Origin: Casuarina equisetifolia
Lineage: Eukaryota > Streptophyta > Magnoliopsida > Fagales > Casuarinaceae
Direction of reading: 5' to 3'
DNA length: 64,000 bases
NCBI GenBank assembly: GCA_028551475.1
Contig: CM052358.1
Span: 9,469,938-9,533,937, forward strand
The notes below the pieces were generated by a model. The model was not told the origin of the DNA. It saw only the letters and a program-made list of their open reading frames with translations, and did not search any database. Made by a program: the position numbers and the translations under genes. This document shows, one piece after another, positions 34,443-46,200 of this stretch (positions are counted from its first letter, which is position 1; every line of letters begins with the position of its first letter).

Positions 34443-37400
34443 CTATGATGCAATCCAAGGAGTGGCAATTAGGCACAAAGCATTCCTTCTCTTACAACTT
34501 AAGTCGAGAAGCTCAGACATGTCAAGATCTTCTGGTCTAATCTCATTAGGAAGTTTCCAGTTGAAGTGATACAACAACTGAGCAAGAGTAAGCTCAACCG
34601 CTGCAAGAGCAAATGATATGCCTGGGCAGATCCTCCTTCCGCCTCCAAATGGAATGAATTCGAAGTCTACCCCTTTAAAATCAATAGAAGAACCATGGAA
34701 CCTCTCAGGGCGAAAGCAATCTGCATCAATCCAATATTCTGGATCTCTGCCTATGGCCCATACATTGATTAGTACTTTCATGTTGCTTGGTATCTCATAC
34801 CCACTAATTTCACACTTTTCCCTTGATTCTCTTGGGATGATTGCGCCAGGAGGGTGCAATCTTAGAGTTTCTTTGACAACTAATTTCAAGAAATCTAGTT
34901 TCTCTAGGTCTGACTCATCAATGTTGCTCCTCCCTTGAAGAACTTGTCGCACTTCGGCTTGTGCTTTCTCCATTGCTCTTGGGTTTTTCAACAATTCAGA
35001 CATTGCCCATTCTATTGTAGCCGCTGAAGTCTCAGTTGCTCCAGCGAGAAGGTCCTGAAAAAGCATTTTGGCATAACGGCAGGCATATTTGACGTTATGC
35101 AAAATGGTTGGCAGTGTATATTCCAAAAAGTATAACATACAAGAAAACCCAACAAATGAAAGGATATTGAAACAGATGAAAGAATTTTACTGTAACTTTG
35201 AAAAAGAAAGAAAAAAACAGGGGAGATGAAGGAAGCTATAATCTGATTCTTTTTAATCTCGCCTGCAAGATTTGCACCACTGATACTCACTTTTGATCAT
35301 TTCGGGCCATACACATCGACAATTCCTTCAATTAACTAGCATAGATAGAACAAAATTGGAACATAAATACTTTGTAAAGGCCCTTTAGCATATGATTCAT
35401 ATCCTGGGACTCCCAATCTGCTCAGTTTTGAAGCTTCTCTGGGGAAATGGTGCCTAAGTGCTGCAATATGCCTGGTGTAGCTGTGACACAGTTTTTTGCA
35501 ACACTATTGCTGATTCTTCATCACTGTTTGTATAAATAATTCATCTCTCCTCTTACCAATATCTTCTAGTTTTCGTTCCACTAGATGGCTTGATAAATAG
35601 ATATTGCAGTTGAAACAATTTCAACTTCAAAAACGAGGAATTGATTCATGTTTCTTTAAGGACAAAGAAGCACAAAAGGACTAAGAGGTAAGGCATAGCC
35701 AGAGTTACTCTTTTATATCATCAGCAAAGCTATTCCCATCAAATTTCTATAGCAAAAGTCATGTAATTTCACCTTGCCCTTTTTGCAATGTTTGATTCCA
35801 TAACTGAGGTTGACTTATTTGTATCTAATTACTTCTGCTCATACACAATGAATCTTGTTAGGCTCTTATTGTTAAAGTTGAAGTTCCTGAGATCCAATGA
35901 ACTTGTTGGTAACTAAGCACTGGAGAAAAGGACCAGAGTGTTGGAACTGTTTGGAAGCAGAGATTGAATGCATTACTTATCGATTATAACCCGGATTTAA
36001 ATTTTTAAGAACTCTACTAATAGAACAAAAAATCTGATAGCCCTTACTTCCTTCTTATCTCCTATCCTCTTGAAATATATTTCATAATTCTTCAACTCTT
36101 CTCTCTTCCACAACCTTGCGAGGAGAGATTTTGACGCTCCATTTGGAACATTCTAACAGCCCCTGAATCCATATTTCTTTTTGTTGGGAATGAAGTAATC
36201 CCACACAATGACCTATTTTCTGTCCTTATTAATAGCTTAGGGTAATCCACTTCTGAACATGTGTTATAAGTGTGGGCTCTAATTTCAACATGGCCCTCCG
36301 AAGGGAATATGTTGGGAATTATGTAGTCATACAAGTGAACGACCTATTTTGTGGCCTTATCAATGGCATGGGATAATCCACTTTGAACATGTGTTGAGTT
36401 TTTACCCCGGTTTTAACACTTTTTTCTATTTCATTCATTTCTGTTGAGTTTCTACCTTAAGTTTGCTACCAAATTAGGCACTTAATACCATGATCCTATG
36501 ATACCAAATAAATCAAGCCTTCCTTTTAACACCCCAAAACCATAGTTGACACCAGATAAAATAGGAACTTGAATAAGCAGGTATCATACCAGAGTGACCG
36601 CTTTGATGTGGTTTTTTGTTATAGTAGAGTCAGGCCGTCCCGTCTCTGCGAGTTTCAGAAGCACGTCAACTACGTCATCGTGATCACAGGAATCGTCGTT
36701 GGAGGCTGAAGTGGCAGCATTTCTTTGCATCTTATCCTCGATTATACTATCGACAATCTTGTCTATTCTTTTGTGTACTCTCTTCGCCGCAGGCTTCATC
36801 CCAGTAACGTAACCAAGGAACTTTAGCGAAGGGAACAGATCAGACAGGGCAAAGCCGCCACTAAGACTAAAACCTTCCTTGACAGACGATATGATTTCCT
36901 TTTCATACTTGCACTTCTTCCCATACGCCGCCCTGGAAGCTATTCTATTCGTCAAGGAAAAGACTTTCTCAGTGAGACTGAAGGGAAGGCCCCCGGACAA
37001 GAAAATTGATTCAACAAGATTAGACACCTCTTCTTCCCTTACTGATTTAAACGACCGCACTCGCTTTGCACCCAGAAGCTCCAGAACACAAATCTTTCTC
37101 ATTTGTCTCCAATAATCGCCATAGGGAGCAAAGAGAACACCCGAAAGATCATAGGTCAAAATTTCAACAGCCGGAACGGTAGGCCTGTTAGCAAATACCG
37201 GGTCATGTGTCTTCATCACCTCTTTCGCAATTTCTGGTGACGAAACAACTATAGCCGGTACCTCACCCAGTTGCAACTGCATGATTGGCCCATACTTCTT
37301 AGCCAAGTCTGTCAAAGTATGATGTAGTAGTGATGAAAAAGCCATCTGATGCAAGTTCCCGATGAGAGGCAGTTTCCATGGTCCTGGAGGCAACCTTTGG

Positions 37401-37495
37401 ACTTGACCTTTGGCTTTAGACCTCCTCCAACAAATAAAGAGGATAAACAGGAGGAAAAGCAATGGAAATAGAGGAAAGGAGGGATCTTGGAGCAT
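34443..37495 (-). CDS. Cytochrome P450, CYP71D-like (CYP71D-2)
   Basis: Two exons, 36590-37495 and 34443-35054, with a phase-0 GT-AG intron of 1,535 bases; 505 residues. Features: anchor (PLFPLLFLLFILFICWRRSK), hinge LPPGPWKLPLIGNLHQ, WRQMRKI, I-helix AGATETSAAT, K-helix ETLRLHPP, RPERF and heme loop PFGGGRRICPG. All key residues are present. Exon 2 is very close to that of CYP71D-3 (61613-62224), and the two introns are also alignable, so these two arose by a later duplication than the split from CYP71D-1. A gypsy LTR-like sequence begins only about 245 bases upstream of the start and could contribute to its promoter. Substrate unknown. Confidence 0.94.
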
Positions 37496-37739
37496 TACGA
37501 ACTTCTGAACACTCTTATTTTGGCACTTGGTATCTGTATTTCGCTGATGCTAAATCTGCTCAATGTCTGTATGGATGAGGCACCGTTTGTGAAGATGAAC
37601 GTCTCCAATCGAGGAGGCAAGTTGACTTTAGCGTTGCGAACATGTGATGGAGGGTCCCGCACTGTCGTCATAACAACTACAAGCTGGTGTTTTGAGTGAC
37701 AACTACAAGCCGGAGACAAGGACCGACGGGGATGCGTCC

Positions 37740-39470
37740 TCGAGCAACGTTCAAGCAACAGTCCCATTTATTTTATATGGTAGAAATCAATCACTCATAA
37801 AGTTATTTACTATACTTGATTTCCTCTCTCCAAGTTTAGTACACGTATAAATAGAGATATTACCTGGCGTGTTAGACGAGAAAGAGCCTTGTAATCTTTA
37901 GCTTTTAATATGTTTTCTTTTGTGTAAGTTTGTAGTAGGATCGTTCCGTCCATGACAGTTTTCTTATACTTTATTTTCTCCCTCCAGTACACTTAAAAAT
38001 GGGGATATTGCCCGGCGTGTTAGAGAAGAAAAAGCGTTGTAATTTTTAGCTTTTATTATGTTTTCTTCTGTGTAGCTTGTAATAGGACCGTTCTGTCCAC
38101 GACAGTTTTCTAATTCCTGCTTCTGGTATATAATTTGTTTTTAATGTAAATTCTTTTTGTAGCTTTTCCATGTATTTTATTCTTTTAACATAATATCAGA
38201 GTAAATAATTAACTTGTCTCCTTTTTTTTTTTTTTAAGTTTTTTGTTTGAGCCTTTTATATGCGAGGCTCGTTTTGTCTTACTGTTTTTGCTACCATTAA
38301 ATCTTTGTCTTCTACAAAGTTGTTATAAGACTTCAAAATATTTATATGCTAGTCGGTTGAAGATTTGAAAAGAGTCCAGCTATGCAATCAGAAATCACTG
38401 GGAGGTCCATGTCATTCTAACTGGATTTGTTGAAGATTGTTATTCCGCATCCTGGAAAATTTATCATAGCAGGATGTTATTGCATAGAGTTTTCTCCATC
38501 TCTTGGTAGCTGCATGGCGTTGTTCCGCATTCCAGCATTTCATTTTTTGTTTTTTGGTCAAAGCGAATGTGTTTCATAGCCGTGATGTCATGATATGAGA
38601 GCAAAAACGGTGGATATTCGGATAGTTACTAAGCGATGCATTAGGAGCTAGTTAAATGGTCTGTTTTGGTGGGAAGAGAAACAAAAGGTAAAGGAGCAAA
38701 ATAGATCGGAAGGGAATTAAAGAATCAACTTTGTCCCTTTGATAGTTAGGGTTTATGTGTGCTATTGTCCCTTAAGGAGGCATTAGGAGCTGCAGTGAAG
38801 TAATATTGTAGAGTAATTAGAGCAGTCTTGTTAACTATTATTGTGTTGTTTGATTGTATTAAAGACAGATCTTTTAATAGTTACATTATGCAGCCAAATT
38901 TTCCTTGAATCCGATTGTGTTCTATTTTGAGAAGCTTAGATCGTTACAAAGTAGTATCAGAGCATTCATTTGGTGTTAGTAGGGCAAAAGACTATGGCGA
39001 AGATGCGCAAACAGGGCAACACAAATTGGGAAGCTTGTATCCAAGCTTTGAAGAAGAGAATGAAAGCACTGGCAAAGGAGAATGCTAGAAATCTTGAAGC
39101 AATGAGGTCTTCCAACTCCCATCTTGCTGACCAAGTTGAGAAAATAAGGGAGAAATTGGAAGGTTTGGGGGCATGTTGAAGAGGTGGGAAACAAGGAGCC
39201 GCGTGTTATGGGGCAACATTCATGCAACACATCTATTGGATCATGCAAGGACCGTCCCATTTATTTATGTCAGCAGAAATAAAATCATGCATGAAATTGG
39301 CAACACGATTACTTTACTTATTATATTTTACTTTCCATCTCCAAGCCTAGTTCATGTATAAGTTGAGACATAGCTTGGCGTGTTAGGTAAGAAAGAGCCT
39401 GTAATGTTTATATTTATGTAAATAGGACTTCTTTAATCATGTCGGCCTTGCTCTTAAACGCAAGATTTTC
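37740..39470 (+). mobile_element. Ty3-gypsy remnant with repeated LTR-like segments
   Basis: Three related LTR-like segments in direct orientation: about 37740-37970, 37970-38118 and 39208-39455, sharing GGCGTGTTAG(A/G)..GAAAAAGC-like blocks followed by a conserved GTAAT(C/G)TTTA region. Sequences resembling a tRNA-Met primer-binding site occur at about 38190-38203 and 38953-38966 (GTATCAGAGC). The second is followed by a short gag N-terminus (38994-39176, start MAKMRKQGNTNWEACIQAL) typical of plant gypsy elements, which runs directly into the third LTR-like segment. Most of gag and all of pol are gone: an internally deleted derivative, old, with a complex or nested structure. Confidence 0.65.
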
Positions 39471-42219
39471 CACTTGGGGGTTGGACTATTTCCAAAATAA
39501 ACGCAAAACTAACAGTAGAGATTATTCGCAATTTTTCATTGTTCTCTTGACCAGAGCCTCGAGCTACACAACCTAATAAATGGAAAATTACAAAAAAAAA
39601 TTATCAAATGTAGAAAAAAATAGACAATTATAATTGTCAACATACAGTAAAACTAAAATATACAAATCTCTTTCATTTCATTTAGATAGAGAAATTTGTA
39701 TTGAACTATATATGCCTTTATTTAGTCAATGATAAAACGCAGGCGAGAGAAATTTACTACTCGAAATAAGCTCTCAAGCTATCCTTAAATTTGTAAAATA
39801 TTTCAGATTGAGACCTAAAGATAATTACGAAATTTTTTATTCTAATTTTTTTTTCATTCTACAGCCAATAATGGTATTGAAAGAAGATTTTAAAAAAATA
39901 AAAATCACAAGACATAATTAATGTTTTGTTATAAATGTTTACAGTCGAGGATAAACCAACAGACCGAAAGAGATCCAGGATGTGGAAGATAAATGTTAAA
40001 AATTGAAAAAAAAAAGAAAAGAAAAGAAAAGAAATACGTAAAGGTTTACAGGTCGTCCAAGAAGGCAAGTCCAACGTTAGACATCGACCAAATCAACAGA
40101 TGGGATTGACGATTATTTTTTAATCTCAGAAGTGACATTTTGTTTGGTCTTAGCATCGGTATCCTATGTGCAGAAGGTAGATGTAGACTTTTGGTTGGCG
40201 AAGCCATTATCATGCTTCTCCAAATCCCTATCGTTATCGATTCATGTCACCCTCCACCTTGGGCGTTGATAATTACTGCCAAAAACGTGATGATGCTGCC
40301 GCCGGTCATCGTAGAACGTTGCATCGCTTTTTCTTTCCCTAACGAGTGATGATGGTGACATTATAGACACAAAATTAATACAACTTCATTTCCCACCGAT
40401 AATAATGACCCACTTAAAATCTAGATTTTACGAGGCTTGAACATTGCAAACAGATCAGAATGGTTGGGATGAATAACTATTCAAGGGACCTGTTTGATGA
40501 TTTAGTCTGCTTACTCTATTAAAAATTACTTACACTCTTATAATCAGTTCGACAGTGAAAAATCATTTTCTTTTTCAGTTTCTTTGACTAATCACTCATC
40601 ATCCTCTAAAGCGAATGGTTGGCCAATTTAAAGACATAGTTGACTAATGTTCATTTTCATTTTGATATTTATGTTTTTGTTTTTGTTTTTGTTTTTATTG
40701 TTTATATAGTCCGATTTAGACCATTAATTTTGAATTAACAACTTAAATTGAGATATTTGTGAATTGTAATAGATTTCTATGTATTATTCTACAAGAAGTA
40801 GATCCTAAGGAAATTTAAAGTGGAGGACTGTTATTGTCACATTCAATAATTACGTGAAAGTAGCTAAATTGTCGTTCAAGAGTCAGTGAACTGCATTTAA
40901 TGCAGTGTAGTGTGAACAGACATATTTTCCATCATGAAATACACATTCAACCTATGATCTGAAGGTAACAAATCTTTACTGAAGGATCGAATAATTCCAG
41001 GTGTCCTTTCTTAGGTCCCCTTCGCCTGCTGTCAAATCGGAAGCGAATCTTGGCCACTCTTTCAGTGTCAATGCTGTACCTTATCCCTCTTCGTTTCATC
41101 AGACGTAGATCGGAAGGCTTTGAATGAAAAGACGAGTTGAAGTTCTTTGCTTCGGAAATCCGTTTCGTCAAATTCTTTTCTCCCGCTACCACCTATCTCT
41201 CGCAGCCTTTGGCCGTTTGTTCTTTCCGTAAGGTCTTGTCAATGCATCTACTATCACAGATCAAATACAAATCTTTATGTAAGACTTCTCAGCATTCTGT
41301 TTCACGAAGTCATCGGACCCAGGCATATCTGGCCCTTTCTATTCCACATTCATGCCGTAGCTCTCTACTTTTCGCTTCTCAAAGTCGATCGGAAGGCCTT
41401 CCTCGTACACAAAGTTAAAAAAAATTGCTTGTAAACTCGTCGGGCTAGTTCAGGTAAAACATCTGTGCGTTCAGTCTTCTTCTGTTCAATTTGATCCCAA
41501 AGTTAAATTATCGAACCTAGAGTAGTATTGGGGAGCTATGATTTTCTATATATCATTACTTTCTTTGTTCTGCTACGGGTTAATTTGCTTGAACATCAGA
41601 TTCCAGAGGATGTTGAATTTTGCTGCCGAAATAAGAATCATGAACGATGTTAATTTGCTTATGTTTGCAATTCTTTCTTCTCTTGACTATCATATCTGTT
41701 ATGAACTTTCTGTCTGAGGTACTACTCTTGTTTCATGATTTGATCCATTGTCCTTTATTCTCTCACACTCGTTTCCTTTTCAGAGAAACAAAGCTATCAT
41801 CCATTTTAGTTATTACATGGTAAGCTAATAAGAGCTTCGTTGTAATGGAAAGAATTACAAAAACATGAAGTGTGAATAGGGCAAACCAAGAAAAGTTCGG
41901 AATAATAGAAATTTAGACATAAGCTATCAGTAGTGAGGAGTTAGACATGCGTAAATGTCGAACGTGAATACTAAGGTCTTAGATAGAGAAAGAGAAAGAG
42001 ATGTTGTAATGAATGTTCTATGATATTGATGTAAGCAGTGATAACGTAATTGTTAAAGTAGGAAGTCAAAGTCATTGCAGACAGAACTATTTTTTTTTTC
42101 CCTCTCATTTGAGGGTAAAGTAGAAAATGATAGCCATAGGAATGCATGTTGACAAAAACGATGGAGGTGGTAAATTAAAGATGTGATTTATTTAAAGCAT
42201 AACTTTTAAATAAAGTATT
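39471..42219. other. Gene-free stretch
   Basis: Mostly AT-rich, with no recognisable gene. A more GC-rich block at about 40990-41450 has overlapping open frames on both strands and ends at a possible donor (CAG before GTAAAAC at about 41453). It could be a leftover first exon, but no domain or conserved partner was seen. The right border of this stretch is the left end of the tandem duplication. Confidence 0.4.
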
Positions 42220-43120
42220 AATTGAAAATACTTCTCCTAAATTCAATAATAAATTTTGACTTCTGGGAATAACAGCTAAAAGAAATGACGTTTTGAAAAA
42301 GTTAAAACCCAAAAACTAAAAATTGAATATGATCTCATATGACCGCAAAAATAACTAAAGATTTAGTCTAGAGGACTATTTAATTGCACCTATACATAGG
42401 AGAAAATTTAAAACACTAATATGAAATTATTTGCAAATACTTCCTAATTTTTCTAGTAATTTTCATAGGTTGCGTAAAAGAGGAAAGTTCAATCTTCACT
42501 TCAACTTTGAACATATTTCCTCAGGTTTTTAACGGTTAAACATAGCAATTGAATAACCTTGGGATGGAAATGGAGCTTGTAGATAATTAAGTTTGTAGCC
42601 CTTCTAAACTTGCCGTATGAATGATATGCTGAGAATAACGTGCCGTAATTATTAGTAAACACTATTTCTTTACGGGTTAAAATCTAATTATTGTTTCCGT
42701 TTGAACTTTTTAACTGGAATGTGGTTCCACGAGCCTTTTTACGAAGTAGATAAACCATCATCCAGTTTAACCATCCTCAGCAAGAATAATGACAGTAGCA
42801 AATGTTATTATAAACCTGATTCCTATATATATATATTATGGTAGCCTTAATGTTCAAGCCTGTACTGTAGCCGTTTGGGGCTTCGCTAGGAGGTACGAAC
42901 TACGTCCCTCCCAAGTACTTCGGTCCGCAAGGTCCAACCACCCATGGCTTGGGCATCAACCCAACGATGGACATTTTTTTTTTTTTTATTTATTTTGATA
43001 TCTAAGTAATGAAAAACATAGAATGTGTCCAGAAAAGAAAAAGAAAATGTTCCTCACTTGATATCACAATATTCTGTTCGTTACAAAAATAAACAGCCCC
43101 AAAGATAATCAGTTGAGTAC

Positions 43121-43130
43121 TATTTAAATA
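43121..43130 (+). promoter_or_regulatory. TATA candidate of ankyrin copy 1
   Basis: TATTTAAATA, 105 bases before the ATG chosen at 43235. The same sequence is at 52919-52928 in unit 2, at the same distance. Candidate by position only. Confidence 0.35.
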
Positions 43131-43234
43131 GCGTTAGTAAATCCATAAAGATTGCTTTAAATGGCATACAAGCCTCCATCTTGTTGTTTTTCATTATTGT
43201 TCTAACACCAATTGAATATACTGACAGATTAAGC

Positions 43235-46200
43235 ATGGAAACAAATGCGAACTCAACTTTTCCCAAACTTCTTGATAAAGATAATTACAAGAATTGGAGT
43301 GAAATGGTGAAATCCGAATTGATGGACCAAGGACTTTGGAGTATTGTTGAATCAACTGCGAAACCTCCTAAAAGAGAGGATGATGAGGCTGCATTTACTG
43401 ATTGGGGCAACAAAAATTCCTCTGCCCTGCAGCTGATTCAAAGTTCTTGTGGAGAAATCGCGCTAAAGGAGATTAAGGAAATGAGGATGGCGAACATGGC
43501 TTGGTGGGCTTTGGCAGAAAAGTATGATGCGCCAGGTAATGTAAGCAGGTCCCTCTCTCTTTGTCTCTCAACAATGCGTGTGATTGCACTTGTTAATTAA
43601 GAAAACCTGCTAGCTCCCCAGAAATTGGAAAAACAATGATTAGGTTCAACAGCTAAGTGGTATACCAAATTTTCTTTTTCTTTCTTGTCATTTTTCTTCC
43701 ATTCTTTCTCAACAAAGTATGACTTCCATCGTTGGCTTCTAGTTGCAATAATTGGATGGAAAAAATCTATTAAGTGTTTGGAGCATCCTTCTTTGATCTA
43801 CACTGGACAACCGCTCTTAAATTACAGTCCTTATGACACTTTGTTGAGTTAAACTACCATTTGTCCAGAAATTAATCACCCAAGCTACAGGTAGAAGAAA
43901 TCCTAATATGATTTGATCATGAATTGACAGAGCAGTAGACAACAACTAAATGAATTCAACCAAAAAACTATTTTGTATATATGTAGAAACCACATGGAGG
44001 TCCAATTATTCAACTTAAGAGAATAAAAGTTTCAGTAATTAAGTCTATCGAGACTAAAGTTTGAGTTCACAATAAACAAGGAATATATAAGAATACCACT
44101 TTTCTAAGAAAAATATAATCAACCACATAAAATTATAGTCTAAAGGATGGTCTAAAATCATCTGAGTACATAATTCCTTCTTGCCACAGTTTCCAAAAAC
44201 AACCTCTCAAAGAAGAACCCTAATTTATTTTTATACAAGAACTTTGTTCTTAAAGCATATCAAGTCCCTTACATAACTGTGTCTTTCTCTCTCGTGTGCA
44301 TGAAATAATAATTTCTTGTTTCTAAACAGTGCACGCATGGTGATAGCTAACTTTTTAGATGAATATTACAAACTCTTATTTTTCCAAAACTGTACCTTAC
44401 GTTATTTCCACTACTAATTCTTAGTCGAATTGATTTAAGCTTGAGGAAACTAGTTGAACATTTTCTTTGCGAGCATTGTAGATATCTCTCGAGTATTATT
44501 CTAGTTTTCTTAAATTGTTTCTCCAAAAAACCGTTAATTGATTTTTGCAGGTTTAATCAAATGCCTCTCCAACAATTGGTTTTTATTTATTTATTTATTT
44601 TTATTTTTTTGTAATTTAAAATCTGGTTGGTTCAAATTTGGTGTCATAATACTTTCATTTCTTTTGGTTCTATTAAATCAAAGGAAACTTTGTCACAGGG
44701 TGTTATACTGACTTAATCAAGGCTCTGCAAAGAGGAGAGTGGGACACCGTAGAGAAGTTCTTTGAGCACCTTCCCAGAGCATTGTCAGCAAAGATAACGC
44801 CATGGGGCAAGACAGCTCTTCACGTTGCTGTGATGGCAGGACATGAGCATATTGTAGAGAAGTTGGTGGAGCGAATGTCGGAAGAGGCCCTAGAAATAAG
44901 AGCTGATTCCGATGGCTTAACAGCTCTAGCTACGGCTGCTTTACACGGCAACTATAACATGGTAGAATGCATGCTCAATAGGCACAAGGAATTGGCCAGC
45001 GTAAGAAGCGAGAATGGAAGTCTCCCAGTTGTTACCGCTATTGTATATGGGCATAAAGGGTTGGGTCGCTATCTGTATTCTCGCACTCCGCGTGAAGATC
45101 TGATGTCAGGAGGAGGCAGGAACGGTGCTGCAGTTTGTACAGCAGCTATATATGAGGAGATTTTAGGTGAGAACCGTCACTTTGACAAGAAATTGGCCAT
45201 CGTTTTTGATGATCTGATAACTTGATAAGTTCCTTGCGTTCACTGCTTTTTTGCATGTTGGTAAAACATAACAGATGTTGCTTTGGACCTAATCCAACAT
45301 CATCCTGGGCTGACTCTTGCTTTAGACTTTAACAACCGGTCCCCGCTATTTTCGTTGGCTTCCATGCCTGACGCATTCTTGAAGGCAAATCGGCTTGAGC
45401 ACTGGAAACGATGGATCTACTCTTGTTTGTATCAGCTTTCCTTTTGCTTTTCATTCAATCGTCCTGGATTTACACATGCTATATAACGCCATGCGCACAT
45501 AAATAAAATTTCTTGATCTCATCAACGTAGGAACTAAGCCTCATGAATCGTTTAAATACAAGTACTGCTGCTCAGTCTTCAAAGCTAGTGTACGTGTAGT
45601 GAATCTGAGAAATGAATGCTGCATGTCTGCTTCTATTTGTTTTCTATTTAGGATGCCACGATATAGGCTAGGATGAAGCCAATTTCAGGGTAGTAAGTGT
45701 ACCCTATGGTACATTTCTAATTACAAGTGGTTGCTAAAGGTTTATTTATATAGTTCTCTGTTTCCGTATGCATCAAATAAAACTGCATGGTGAGATTTGT
45801 TGGTGATGCTACCAAATTCTTAATTGAATGTCTTCGCTGATAGGTATACGTATTCAATTACCTGATGGCCTAGATGAAATTCGTGTGAACATTAGAAGTA
45901 ATCAAGGACAGACCATTGGATCAGGTACTTTGCCCAAAACTTCTCCCTATTTTTTGGCATGATAGAATGAGGATCATAATCTTGAACTTGTCTTAAAGAT
46001 AAATAATTCAATTAATAGTTCTGTTGCTACATGAAACAACTGGAAAATATAATATATCACAGTGATTTCTTCAGAGGAAAATATGCGTAGCAGCTACTTA
46101 AAATGGCTTGCAATACAACAAGAATATTCATTGAGATATGGGTAAAGAATGACTTAATTAGAGTTAATGAGATGAAAGGAGGATGAAGCGTACAACAATA

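Noticed and set aside
40947-41434. Overlapping frames on both strands in a GC-richer block
   Set aside because: A presequence-like start (MLRKSVSSNS) is suggestive, but there is no second exon, domain or paralog to support a gene call.
42789-42998. 69-codon frame repeated at 52589
   Set aside because: Repeated only because the whole 5' flank is duplicated; no splice continuity with the ankyrin gene.
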